Assembly (NCBI GenBank): GCA_963693365.1
Contig: CAVNZM010000006.1
Coordinates: forward strand, 11,036,001-11,100,000
Direction of reading: 5' to 3'
DNA length: 64,000 nt
Source: Amoebidium appalachense
Lineage: Eukaryota > Ichthyosporea
The position numbers and the translations under genes are program-made. The stretch's first letter is position 1. The number at the start of each line of letters is the position of its first letter. Shown piece after piece: positions 20,950 through 41,909 of the stretch. A model generated the notes under the pieces. The model was given only the letters and a program-made list of their open reading frames with translations, was not told where the DNA came from and ran no database searches.

Positions 20950-22800
20950 GACATGGTTAGTACACGTATAATGAAATATAAATGTGTGTGTGTGTTGGTG
21001 TTGCGAGCCACCGTGGCAGGGGGAAAATTCATGATCTTGAGAGAGCTCATTGAGCCTCATTCCTTCCTTGAATGATTCACATGAGCCCACCAATCATAAA
21101 TGGCCCAGTGTGACAGAAGAGATTCAAGAGAAGATCGGCATCGGCATGCATTCCATTCTTGGTCGCCATCCATAAAACGACCCAATCACATCACAGCACT
21201 TGCCACTGCGAGGGCTTTGCCACGTGATGCCACGGTGATGGCATGGCACCGGGCACACACTTTCAAACGGTCGCTAACTGTCTATTTTGTAGAGCTTTAT
21301 TCATCAAGACTTTAAGGTAATTTTTATCACTAAATTAACACCGGTCCCGTCACTCTCTGAGTCCCTGAGTTTCCGTCACCATGCATGCCTCGGGACGTCC
21401 AAGGCCGTGCCCATGGTGGCCAGTGGCCACCAGTGGGGTCTGCTCTGGGCGCAACTGGTCGCAACTTGCAATCCGACAGGGGCCGGGCAGCGATGCCATA
21501 GGTTTCACATCAGGCCCATAAATCACCGTATGTAGGCGAAAGCAACTTGGTGGAATGTACATATACGGCCTGCTGTTATCAGCTTGGCAGCTTCGGGTTC
21601 AACGGCGGTCGGCGAGTTGACTCCTTCTGAAGACACAGTGTACATGTAGCCCAGACCGTGTTATCATGATGCCTATGTTGTGTATAATACGACAGCTCCG
21701 GTACCTTCGTTCAATCTTTTTAAATCTGTTAGGTAGGACAACTCTATGCAAGTACAAAATAACGACCATAGCCAGGGGCAGTGACCACCAGCCATGGTCG
21801 TTGTCGACACTTCCTTCTCAGTAAATAGAAGAATAATTCATGGCAAACTTTACTCTGCTATTGGTTTACACTGTGCCCACACAGCAGAAAAACGACCAAT
21901 CGTCGAAGAACTGGCTCAGCTGGGATCTGGTCAGGCCATAAGTTCTTGTTACTGATATGAGAATCTGCATTTCTATTTTGCGGGCATAGGGTGACACAGA
22001 CCGAACAGAAAAGATGATAATATATTAGGCTTGAAAAGATCAAGCCCAAGGCTTTCGGTGCAGAATCTATATATCTGTTTATTGTCGCATGTCCCACCCT
22101 GCAGGTAAGGCGGTGTGCGCGTTACTCCGTCACGGTAGTGCATGTGCATGCGCGGCAGCGTACCGGAGCCATGCTGTTGACGCCGTGATACGCACATCCG
22201 ATGATCATGATCATTCGACCAAACATTTGGATATTGAAGCCTACGTTACAATCATGTGTGTATTTTAAATTAGAATACTGCTGTTATTATAGTGATTTTT
22301 TCCCTAAATAATTTTGTTTGCAATTTACATGCTTTGTGTTTTCAATGCCGGCCACGTTTGTAGATCGCTTTTATTTGGAGGTCACGTTGGGGCACGTCAG
22401 AAATCGACGGAACTTCGAAGTTCCAGGTCGGTGCCAGCATATGTTTTGATTGGTCCGCGCAGATCCACAATGCCCAATACCACTGAGAGTGAGCCGCCAA
22501 AATAATGACCCCCGTGACTCTGAAATTTTCGGTGGAGTGATCTAGGGAAATTCATATTACATCGTCTTTGAAAACAAAGACTTGACAAAAACAAATGAAA
22601 ATTTTAGTTGCTACATTTGATATATATAGAATAGCATAGGCAAATACACGGTGTCGAATAATAATGGTATTGTCGGACAAGTAATTGTTGAGTGTCTTAT
22701 GAGCCACTCTATTTCACATGTAACGTGCTCGAATTTCTCAGCCTCCTTCTTACAGCGTATCGATTCCCCATATGCATGGCCCATTCACCCCACCTGGAGC
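20950..22800. other. AT-richer intergenic DNA, no gene resolved
   Basis: Unique sequence without long repeats. TGATTGG/CCAATCA motifs occur near 21087, 21182 and 22448. I see no supported gene or RNA. Confidence 0.5.
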
Positions 22801-22809
22801 CTCAGAATC

Positions 22810-23085
22810 TCAGATCTGGTATTCTGAGTCTGAAGATAACGCCGCTCGCTTTCGAATAATAAAACAATCATTTAAGGGAGCGAGAAAAAGAGGTTTGATA
22901 TCTGCCTGCGACCTGTATATAGAGAGCTTCTCGTCCCGAATGGTCGTGATCAACTCTACACACTTGAAATCGGATCTCCTTAGCCCTCCTGGCCTGCAGC
23001 AGCTGCAGCGCTGCATGTAGCCCTGGCCGGGCCGCGGGCCTCGGAGCCTCCGGAGCCGACTCGGCCATTGAGTGGCTCGACCCAT
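22810..23085 (-). CDS. Unassigned ORF, 91 codons, divergent from the zinc-finger gene
   Basis: ATG-started on the minus strand. The N-terminal half is Arg/Pro-rich. The C-terminal half (FKCVELITTIRDEKLSIYRS onward) has more protein-like composition. It starts about 430 bases from the start of the C2H2 gene and points the other way, so it could be a divergent neighbour. No domain recognised. Confidence 0.22.
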   Translation of the reverse strand: MGRATQWPSRLRRLRGPRPGQGYMQRCSCCRPGGLRRSDFKCVELITTIRDEKLSIYRSQADIKPLFLAPLNDCFIIRKRAALSSDSEYQI

Positions 23086-23455
23086 CCCTGATTATGCACA
23101 CATGCAGTTTTGAGCACTTCAGGTTGTAGCAAACAGCAAATGCATGTATAAAAGATGTGCACTGTGTGCATGGCACATCAGTGACATCACTCCGTTGGGC
23201 GCTCAAGTTGGCTCCGTCACTCAAGGGCTCGGGAAGCCTCTCGGAGCATATATGAACTTTCTTCCAATTACATCACAAAATAGTTAAACGGTTGCAGCAT
23301 TACGTGATAGTTCACGAATAGTTAAGTTGAAACCACTGAAAGCCAATCATAAACATTATTGCATAGTCTTTGCTAGTTAACTGTCCAATGATACCTTGAT
23401 AAAGCTGCAGGCCATAACCGGACATACCAGCATGGTCAGTTGTTCTGCGTCAAGG

Positions 23456-23463
23456 TATAAAAG
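23456..23463 (+). promoter_or_regulatory. TATA box of the C2H2 gene
   Basis: TATAAAAG 57 bases before the first part of the leader's end and 64 bases before the ATG at 23520. A CCAAT motif lies near 23388. A second TATAAAAG at about 23148 has no gene attached. Confidence 0.65.
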
Positions 23464-23519
23464 CAGAAAGCTGCAAGCTCACTGTGACATTTTCAAGTTG
23501 CAAACCAGAACACGCAGAC

Positions 23520-24209
23520 ATGGCACTTAGCGAAGATATTCAGTCTGCAGCCAAGGCCCGCCTGCACGAGCAGGGGGCCATGGCCATGGTACAGTTTCTT
23601 CTCACAGCCCCAGCCCCCGCGGACGAGGGCTCTTCCACCCAGCGCCCGCGGCGGCGCCGTACGTTTTCTGAACTCGAGCGCGACCATGTGTGCCCGCACG
23701 TAAGCTGCAGTCGCTGCTATGCCAGCAAGCACGCGCTGCAGCAGCACATACGCCTCAAGCACCAGTCGCCCTGCGCAAAGGCTGCGGCCAAGCGCAGCTC
23801 GTCTTCATCCTCGTCAGCACGAAACTCGCCCGCGCTGCCCCGCAGCGTCGAGCTGGCCCAACGTGCCCTCTACAGCCCTCGGCCCCGTGCCATGAGCTCC
23901 CCCCTCACCTTCTCAAACTGCGCTACCCCCGAGCTCTACGGGGTTCACCACAGCCCTCTGACTTACAGCAGCTGCGATTCCACCCCGGTGCAGAGCGCTT
24001 GTAGCGACGTAGAGCTTCTGGGCGGTTCGATGGACAGTGCGCTGGAGGCTGCGTGCCTGGGTGGGTCCATGGACTTTGGCTTCCTCAATGCTTGGGCCGG
24101 GCCTTGCGACCAGATCGACCCCAGCCTGCTCTCTCTGCTGGCCGGTGAGCCGCAGTCACATATGAGCGACATACACGAACTCATGGCCCAGCTTGCCACG
24201 GACATGTAA
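23520..24209 (+). CDS. Single C2H2 zinc-finger protein, putative transcription factor
   Basis: Intronless, 229 residues. The start is the first ATG after the TATA box at 23456. A basic patch (QRPRRRRTFSELERD, about residues 41-55) precedes one C2H2 finger at about 58-82: C-x4-C-x3-Tyr-x5-Leu-x2-His-x4-His, ending LQQHIRLKH. The usual Phe is Tyr, as in some fungal and protist fingers. A Ser tract follows. The C-terminal half contains two near-repeats (SPLTFSNCATPEL and SPLTYSSCDSTP) and a doubled LGGSMD. It ends in an acidic hydrophobic region (DPSLLSLLAGE, SDIHELMAQLATDM) resembling an activation domain. With only one finger, sequence-specific binding would need the basic patch or a partner. 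GC content is clearly higher than the flanks. Nuclear role is inferred from the family. Confidence 0.8.
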   Translation: MALSEDIQSAAKARLHEQGAMAMVQFLLTAPAPADEGSSTQRPRRRRTFSELERDHVCPHVSCSRCYASKHALQQHIRLKHQSPCAKAAAKRSSSSSSSARNSPALPRSVELAQRALYSPRPRAMSSPLTFSNCATPELYGVHHSPLTYSSCDSTPVQSACSDVELLGGSMDSALEAACLGGSMDFGFLNAWAGPCDQIDPSLLSLLAGEPQSHMSDIHELMAQLATDM

Positions 24210-24396
24210 GCACGTGCACATAGAGGTATAATTATAACTCCAGTCGAACGTAGAATGTATGGTACCACCACTCCGAATGTAACATAGACGAAACCTATCC
24301 CAAGATAGGCTCCTGTTGAGCCACTCTGTACAGCACGTAATTGTAGCAATTTCGAATTTAGTGTCATAGCTCCGGCCTCTGGCCTGGGTAGTAAAT

Positions 24397-24406
24397 AATA
24401 AATAAA
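24397..24406 (+). terminator. Overlapping polyadenylation signals
   Basis: Two overlapping AATAAA hexamers about 190 bases after the zinc-finger gene stop. Confidence 0.65.
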
Positions 24407-24787
24407 TGCCGCAAGGCCCCTGAGTTATCACGTACACCTGCCTGTCTATGGTGCCTGACTATGCCCCTTGCCGGTCCCCGCGAGTCGTTCTCTGATTACT
24501 GATGGATGCTGTGGAACTGCAAGTTGAAATGAAGCCATGACTTTGGTGGTTGAATATACAGCTCGTACCGATCCAATAGATAGCTGTAAACCACAAGCTC
24601 TCAAAACTGCCCCCCCCCCCCCCCCCCCCCCCCACAGGCTTTTCGAAGAACTTGTTTGCTTTAGCGCTACTGCCCCCTGTTTCTTTGTTCACACCAGTCT
24701 TCCATGCATCACCTATTCAACCCGAGTGGACTGAGTAGACCTACATTCTGTCAAAACGTTGCTCGCTTATAATCTTATAAGCATCAT

Positions 24788-25070
24788 CTGGCCAATGCAC
24801 GCGTTGTTTTTCTTCCATTCCATTGCACTTATTCATACATGTTTTTCTTGCTTTCTATCGCACTCATCGCTACTTTGCCCACGGCACGCGTTGTTTTTCT
24901 TCCCTTCCATTGCACTCATCATTAACTTGCCCATTCACACCTGGTTTTTCTTCCATTCTACTGCACTCAGCGCTACTGTGCCCATGCATGCGTTGTTTTT
25001 CTTCCGTTCCATCGCACACATCGCTACTTGGCCAAAGCACGTGTTGTTTTTCTTGCATGACCATTTGCAC
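24788..25070 (+). repeat. Minisatellite, about 49-base unit, six diverged copies
   Basis: Units repeat GCACGCGTTGTTTTTCTTCC then ATTCCATTGCACTCATCGCT, starting near 24792, 24840, 24885, 24935, 24984 and 25034. Copies differ by several substitutions. A poly-C block (25084-25128) follows directly. Confidence 0.85.
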
Positions 25071-25128
25071 TCAGCTGAAGATTCCCCCCCCCCCCCCCCC
25101 CCCCCCCCTCCCCCCCCCCCCCCCCCCT

Positions 25129-26740
25129 GCCCTTCCCCTTCCTCCCCAGCTACCTCTGAAATCTGCGAATCTTGAGGGGGTTCTGTTTTTCCTCCCCTAC
25201 TTTTTCCCTTTTATTTAGTACTTATGTATTTCAATAAAATAGAATATCTGACCGAGTTAGCCCGGAATGTTGAACCCTCTTGTTCACTTTATATATATAT
25301 ATCATTAGACCGTGTAAACCTTCAGTTTATCTATTATGATTATTTGACTTTTTCCCCCTGCAATTTTATCTCCTTCACCCACAAATGGTGTGAGAGATAC
25401 GTATTCCGCATTTGCGCGTACAACCCCACCGGCACGACCTTAGTATGGGGATGGATGGATTTAGATCTGAAGAAAGTTTTCTTTTCACTTACGGGTAATT
25501 TTTGGCGTTTTCCGGGGGGGCCTAGATAGCATCACATAATGCACGATACAGTTAGAATCGGTAGTAGATGTTAGGTGGACACTTGTATAAAGACATAGTG
25601 GATGGCCAAGTGCACTTTGTGTTAGCCTGCTGCGATCCCAATTAATTTTTAATTTTAGTTGCTCGGATACATGTAACAGGGCCATGAGGGTTGTTATATC
25701 TGGTCTCCTAACGAGCTCGTACTCACCCTAGATGCCCTTGCTTCCCCTCGCAGCTATGTAGAATCACAGCCAATAAACCGTAAATACGTGTGACAGACAA
25801 GGAGGGAAGGGGGGGGGGGGGGAGGGGGAGGGGGGGGGGCAAGGACGATCACTGTTGGGGAGGTTACGAAGCTTGTGCGAAACGTGGCTGTGTGTTTTAT
25901 GAGTTGGTCTGGGGTATGACCAGGGTTGCATTGCAGCCACTAAGTGTGAGATAGCACAGCAGAGTGGATGCACTGGGTTGTGAGGTTGAACCAATCAGTG
26001 TGTTACACACATAATGTGCGTGACCCCGACAAAAATCCCCCTCCCCCCCCCCCCTCCCCCCTTCTCCCCCGTTGTTTTCTCAAAGTTTATGCCGGGGGGT
26101 GAGGGAGGGGGGAGAAGGGGTGGGGGGTATTGGTAGGAACAGAACCAAGTGGAGCGGACGTTTTTGGGCAAAGGAAAAAATCTAATGGAAAAACCAGGGA
26201 ATACCTTGGACGGGGACGAGAGGGAGAGGCCTTTTTTTTCTTTTTTCTTTCTTTGTTTGCTTTGGATTGTGGGGGGGGGAAGGGGAGGGTATTGAGGGGG
26301 ACGGGAGGGCCCGGGAGGCCCGGGAGGTATTGAGGGAGGTATTGAGGGGGACGTGTTGGTGTGGCTGGACCGCTAGATGGCATACGGCATGCTGATGTCT
26401 GCAGAGGAGGGGGGGAAGGGGGATGCATGTCTGTCTATGTGTGTTTTTGTGTGTGTGTGAGGTGGGGTGAGGGGAAAGGGAGAGGCTCAGTTTTGAGTTC
26501 TTTTTTCTTTTCTTTCTTTTTGGTTCGTGTTTCTGCCCCGTTGGTGTGGATGCTGGTGGATATGTCATTGAGATAGCAGTCTTCCTTCATGTGGTGGCGG
26601 GAATGGACTGATGGGCCGCCTCGGGGGGGAGGGGGGGGGAAGGGGCGATGGAAAAGAGGCCCTCGGAAGGAGGTTGGGCTGGAGGGCTTGGGAGGGGAAT
26701 ACATAGCACTACAACCTTCTGAGCTAACAGAATACACTGA
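25129..26740. other. Intergenic, no gene resolved
   Basis: Contains an AT-rich ORF (25224-25529, +) and an ATG-started ORF (25485-25685, -), neither with recognisable features. Also present are G runs at 25809-25840 and a nested GGTATTGAGGGGGACG duplication at 26290-26352. I see nothing I can call. Confidence 0.4.
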
Positions 26741-26759
26741 TTGGCTACACTGCGGAGCA

Positions 26760-26929
26760 GCTAATACTGTGTGTGTATGTGTACGCGTGTGTGTGTGCGT
26801 GTGCCTGCGTACGTAAGTGCGTGCGTGTGTGTGCGTGCGTGCGCGAGCGAGCGTCCGCGTGAGTGAGTGAGTGAGTGAGTGTGTGTGTGCGCGTGAGTGA
26901 GTGAGTGAGTGTGAGAGAGAGAGAGGAGA

Positions 26930-27018
<89 letters not shown>

Positions 27019-27020
27019 AC
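26760..27020. repeat. GT, GA, GT compound microsatellite
   Basis: Imperfect GT and GAGT, then GA at about 26920-26974, then pure GT to 27017. Confidence 0.95.
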
Positions 27021-27099
27021 GGTGCGGAGGGTAGGGGGAGTTCATGTTAAGAATAGGGCTGCCCGGGTCGTACAATGACTTCTCCGGGGCAAGGCTGGG

Positions 27100-27352
27100 G
27101 CCTGGCACCATTGAATGTTGGTTGCACCTGGTTGGATAGCCAAGCGGGTGCAGTGATTGGAGGTACCACTTGCCGGTATTGCCATGTTTGGGCATAAGGT
27201 ATCGACAGTGCAATGGCTGTCTCATGTGATTGGCTCGAATACCACTTGACCGCCCATTATGGCAACTAAATTTCATCTGGAAAACCGTATTAGTGCCGTG
27301 TCAGGCCAAGGGAAGGAGGGAGGGAGGGGGTGGCGGGTGGTGGGTGGCTGGG

Positions 27353-27384
<32 letters not shown>

Positions 27385-28160
27385 TGGGGGGGTTGACGAG
27401 TAGGGATATTACATGTGTGTGGTGTAAGAAAGCAGTATGTATGGAGTCGAATACAACGGGGTGGTTGGGTGCTGCCACCTGCCCCTAATTAGAGCGTGTG
27501 ACGAGAGGCCTGTAAGTTGTGTGTGTGTGTGTGCGGTGTTTGGGGAATGGGGTGGTGGTGATGGTGGTGGTGGGGGGGGGGGGGGGGGGGGGAGAGGGTG
27601 GGTGGGTGGGTGGGTGTGGGGGAAGGGGGGAGGGGGCGGGAGGGGGGGGTATGCTCCACCTGGTGGGCACAGCGGATTCAGTTGAACGTCATGTGGGTAA
27701 TGTGTAGGGGTCAGAAAGGGGGAGAAGGTGGTGGGGGGTGGGGACGGAGGGGGGGGGAGGGGGGAGGGGGGCAAGAGGGTGGTCTGTGACTCAAAAGGGG
27801 TCGGTTGAGTCGGAGCACTGGGCAGCCTCAGGGTGGGAGGAGCATTCTGGAAACTGCAGTGGATGTGGACTACATAGGGTGTGTGGAAGTGTGCAGCATG
27901 TGCTTTTATAAGGAGGTAGACCCACATACTTGAATTGGTATGTTTCTCAGTGACCATGCACCCTCTCCATGGATACATTGGACACAATGGAGTGCTAGCG
28001 CTTTCTTGACACTCGAGCACACATTGAAAGGAGACAGGCTGCTGCAGAGTATGCAAAGGTGTAGTTGGTTTGGGGCGCATGGTTCGAACCAACTCTCACC
28101 GTTACCATAGTTGGGCATACCAATGCTCCTGTGCATTCTCTGATTAAGAATGACCAAACT
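27100..28160 (-). repeat. Two weakly similar segments (27100-27190 and 28060-28150)
   Basis: On the minus strand both contain TATGCCCAA(A/C).ATGG followed by a similar AGTGG/GTTGG context. About 60 percent identity over 70 bases by eye, too low to be certain. G runs at 27360-27384 and 27571-27590 lie between them. Confidence 0.3.
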
Positions 28161-28260
28161 GCTTTCCCATAGCCCATCGCTAGCAATCACGTGATGGTCA
28201 AGGGTGTCTGCAATGTGTGCAAAGCAGATAAGAGCTTGGGCCACCACATATACAAGGGGA

Positions 28261-28278
28261 GGATGGCCGAGGGGCGGG

Positions 28279-28314
<36 letters not shown>

Positions 28315-28510
28315 GGGGGGGGGAGGGGGGGAGGGGGGGGATGTAAAGAGGGATGACAGGAGTAGGGTGGTGTGGGAGAAGGAGAATATGCTCGGGGTGC
28401 GGCCTGGGGATGGCGGCGGCAGGAGGGAGGGGGAGGGGGGGGGAGAGGGGGTAAGGAGGGTAAGAGGGGGGAGGGGGAGGGGGGTAGGGGGGGGGGGGGG
28501 GGGGGGGGGG
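28261..28510. repeat. Poly-G blocks
   Basis: G runs of about 34 (28279-28312) and 20 (28490-28510) within a G-rich, GA-interrupted stretch. Confidence 0.9.
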
Positions 28511-28536
28511 ACGGGGAATGGAGGAAGGGGAGGTAC

Positions 28537-28599
28537 CTCAGTTCCATGTATACTACGTTTAGGGGCTGAAGTGCAGCCGCTGTATGTATCATCATCCAT
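28537..28599 (-). CDS. Possible first exon of an unresolved minus-strand gene
   Basis: ATG followed by 21 codons (begins MDDDTYSGCTSAPKRS), ending at a GAG/GTACCT donor in phase 0. I could not connect it to a downstream exon with matching phase. Weak. Confidence 0.2.
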
Positions 28600-39040
<10,441 letters not shown>

Positions 39041-39190
39041 GGTGGGGGGTTCAGGTCATTGTGCGTGCACACACACACTCCTATGCGTGCTTGTAGCTCA
39101 CACCTGACAGGGATTACCATATCGACATACAGTACCCGTGCACGGTGCACTCTAGAGCCACCAGTGTCCAGGAATCGCCAGATTTCTGGT

Positions 39191-39240
39191 ATTTATACCG
39201 TCAGAGTGCATATGAAAGTTGCGTCATCGCCGTGACGTCA
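39191..39240 (-). promoter_or_regulatory. EI24 core promoter: TATA box and CRE palindrome
   Basis: On the minus strand TATAAAT (39197-39191) lies about 150 bases before the EI24 ATG. Upstream are a TGACGC half site and the full palindrome TGACGTCA (39233-39240), the classic bZIP/CRE site also used by ATF6-type stress factors. Animal EI24 is stress-induced, so bZIP control is plausible but inferred. Confidence 0.6.
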
Positions 39241-39483
39241 TCCCTGCCTGCTGCTGTACGCACAGACAAGGTACAACGGAATGCCAGGAAATTTTTGCCA
39301 TATCCACCTAATAACCATGAAAGTATGTTCGGCTGGGTTACAACCGAAAATGTTGTCTAAGCAGGAAATGTACTGTTTCGGAATGCTTGCATATTGTTGC
39401 TCTTTGAGTTGTGACAAAAATGAATTAGGATAAAAACATTTTGTCCCAGGAATGTTAATAATCGTTCGCGTTTTTTATTTCAG

Positions 39484-39541
39484 ATGAAGACTTATTTTGG
39501 CACCTTGTAAAATGAAGACTCATTTTGGGCGCCTTGTAAAA
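39484..39541. repeat. Direct tandem duplication, 29-base unit
   Basis: ATGAAGACT(T/C)ATTTTGG followed by G-C-CACCTTGTAAA type ends, two copies with three or four differences. Confidence 0.75.
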
Positions 39542-40263
39542 CCCCTAGATCTTGGTTTACGGAGACGGACAGTTATTAAATATTTATTGTGCTTTCCTGT
39601 GTTTTGATTCGATTTCATTAGCCCTTCAAGAGCTAGCCTAGGTGATGATTTGCAAACGTTTTAATAAAAAATGAGGACGCTAAATGGCCAATCACAGCAG
39701 GAATCGGTTTTAAAGTTCTTGCCGATTTTGCTCATTAAATGAGCATTCCATTGTTGGTTGTAAACTTTATGAAAACTTATACCGAAATAATGAATGTTGC
39801 ACCCATTTTTTAGTGATTACCTCGCGGAACCGTCGGATGATCGCATATTCCGTTCCACAATTTAGCGCCCCGACAAGTACCCTTCGCGTACGTGCGTCGC
39901 GGGTACCTTTTAGGACAGTCGTTTTGGGAGTTTTCTACTAATAACACCCATACTTTTTGATTAATTCGGTTTTTGATACATGTATATAGAAACTACTTTT
40001 AGTTTTGATTTATTTATGTGTACTTATTATGGGTTTTGTGGGCATTGAAATACAGGCCCTAGCTGGTCAAATTCCGGAATTTGGGTCGGAGGGGTCTTGG
40101 GTAATGAGGCTCTTTCTGGCAGTTTGCATGTCGGAAGCCTTCAGATTGCGTCGCAGCCTGTGTGCCTGTGTTTAAACGAGAACGCTCAGTCGCCAGAGAT
40201 TGCTGAGGAGGCTGGAAATGTCTACATGTACGTGTTTTAGGGAGGACGGAAGCTGGAGGAGCG

Positions 40264-40267
40264 GCCC

Positions 40268-40296
<29 letters not shown>
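40264..40296. repeat. Poly-G block
   Basis: About 28 G following GGCCC, 20 bases from the 3' end of the dispersed repeat copy 2. A similar run is at 40971-40998. Confidence 0.9.
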
Positions 40297-40299
<3 letters not shown>

Positions 40300-40315
40300 A
40301 GGGAAGAGGAGAAAG

Positions 40316-40512
40316 TTTTTTTCTTTTGACTCGGTTTTATTGATCCGTTGACGAAGGCAACGTGCAGCCACAGGCTACATAACCACCAATAGAACTGAAA
40401 AAGCCAAAGCTACGAAATAAAAATAAAGCGACAAGTGACAAAGGACACCAGGCTGCGGGCAAAACCTTAAGTCACTGTGTACGTGTATGCGTGAAACTAG
40501 TTTGCTCCAAAA
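40316..40512 (-). repeat. Dispersed repeat copy 2 (inverted)
   Basis: Reverse complement of 2487-2668, with near identity over the AATAAA-bearing 125 bases and looser similarity upstream. A further partial direct repeat of about 57 bases (40507-40565) duplicates the segment ending in GCGGGCAAAACCTTA. Confidence 0.85.
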
Positions 40513-40563
40513 ATAAAAATAAAGCGACAAGTGACAAAGGACACCAGGCTGCGGGCAAAACCT

Positions 40564-40705
40564 TAGGGCCTGTTTGGCAGCACCCCCAATAATCGTATTC
40601 GTATTTAGGCCCTAAATACGATCAACCGTATTTACAAAATTTATCGTGGTATGCGTATTTAGGGCCTAAATACGGTTGGTGCCTTCGAATTCCAAACGCT
40701 GTCAG
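40564..40705. mobile_element. MITE-like palindromic element (candidate)
   Basis: Begins TTA-GGGCCTGTTTGGCAGCACC, like termini of plant Harbinger/Tourist-type MITEs with a TTA target duplication. The right end (GGTGCC..CCAAAC) matches only partly. Inside are two near-perfect palindromes, CGTATTTAGG(G)CCTAAATACG, at 40600-40620 and 40654-40674. No coding capacity. Confidence 0.4.
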
Positions 40706-40969
40706 GCGTGACTGAAATGCACATTGTTGTTTTCTGTTTAATTATTTTTATGCTAGAAAGCAGCAGGCTCGATCATTCGTGTGCATATATCTGATGGCAT
40801 GTGTGCATTGTTGACCGTACGTGTGTACTTTTATGAGGCTCTTTGTGGCAGATTGCATGTTTTAGCAGATCGCAGGTGTGTGTTGAACGATAACGGTCAA
40901 TCGGCAGAGATTGCAGGAGCAGGAGTTGTCTATGTGTTTTTAGGGAGAGTGGAAGCTGGGGAGGGGGGC

Positions 40970-41002
<33 letters not shown>

Positions 41003-41021
41003 GGGAAGAGAGAAGAAAGTT

Positions 41022-41085
41022 GTCACACATGTGTGTGGTACTCCTTATACATGTGTGCGGATGTGGCAAGCAATGCAGCGCGGAA
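41022..41085 (+). repeat. Third, diverged arm of the foldback element
   Basis: Matches the right arm of the 41436-41702 element: GTGTGTGGTACTCCTT, then CATGTGTGCGG.TGTGGCAAG. Confidence 0.75.
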
Positions 41086-41193
41086 CTAAACTTTGCAATT
41101 CACTGGTGGGTGTTGAACAATAACACTTATTCGACAGACTCGGATTACGAGAGCATGCTGAGATGTGTCAAGATGTGTATGTAGAGATGGTGG

Positions 41194-41196
41194 AAG

Positions 41197-41228
<32 letters not shown>

Positions 41229-41308
41229 GGGAGGGGGGGGGGGTGGGATGGGGGATGTAAAGGGAAGCTTGGGAGGAGAAAGTTGTGTGTGTGCGTGTGC
41301 GCGCGCGC

Positions 41309-41339
<31 letters not shown>

Positions 41340-41367
41340 TGTGCGTGTGTGTATGTGTGTGTGTGTG
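41194..41367. repeat. Poly-G, (GC)n and (GT)n compound tract
   Basis: G runs 41200-41227, then GTGTGCGCGC with about 12 GC units at 41299-41323, and GT to 41367. The alternating purine-pyrimidine stretch is a classic Z-DNA former. Confidence 0.9.
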
Positions 41368-41435
41368 TATTGGTTGAAATTGGTTGATGTTGGTGTCTTG
41401 GTGGGTATGTTGCTATATATATAGAGAAAGCGACG

Positions 41436-41702
41436 GTATTTACGTGCTTCTTGTTCTTGGGGTTTTTTCCTCTTTTTTTTTCCCCGCTGCTTGTCTTGCC
41501 ACACCCGCACACGTGTGCAAGGAGTACCACAGAGGAAGATCCCGTGTGCACGTGTGTGGTACTCCTTGCACATGTGCAGGGGTGGACGACCCCGTGTGCA
41601 CGTGTGTGGTACTCCTTGCATATGCATGTGTGCGGGTGTGGCAAGACATGCAACGGGGAAAAAAGAAAAAAAAACTCCAAGAACAATAAAGCACGTAAAT
41701 AC
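41436..41702. mobile_element. Foldback (long terminal inverted repeat) element
   Basis: The outer arms GTATTTACGTGCTTC and GCACGTAAATAC pair. Moving inward, TTGTTCTTGG pairs with CCAAGAACAA, then T/C-rich with A/G-rich, then CTTGCCACACCCGCACACGTG with its complement, down to GGAGTACCAC/GTGGTACTCC. Arms are about 100 bases. The loop holds two tandem copies of CCCGTGTGCACGTGTGTGG. No ORF. The whole could form a hairpin of about 265 bases. Confidence 0.82.
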
Positions 41703-41868
41703 TGTCTCTTCCTTTAACATCATACCCAACGAGACACTAACATCCACACTGTGAGACGCGTACGTCCGTCAACTACAACGTATGTGTGGCATACAGTTCA
41801 CAAATTTTGATTGGCTGCACAATTGCAACTACCCCTACCACCTACTGAGGCGGTGTCTCCCTTTTCTT

Positions 41869-41906
<38 letters not shown>
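41869..41906. repeat. Poly-T tract
   Basis: TTTC repeats leading into about 37 T. Confidence 0.9.

Positions 41907-41909
<3 letters not shown>

Noticed and set aside
28075-28100. tRNA-like TTC arm (GGTTCGAACC)
   Set aside because: The flanking bases do not form a five-pair stem, and no A-box or anticodon arm lies upstream.
28140-28220. PP2C-like motif (VIASDGLWE) on the minus strand
   Set aside because: Only one short motif. Upstream and downstream residues do not fit the phosphatase family, and no phase-compatible exons were found.
39835-39900. LTR end / primer-binding-site-like sequence (TTTAGCGCCCCGACAAG)
   Set aside because: No matching second LTR and no retroelement coding region in the window.
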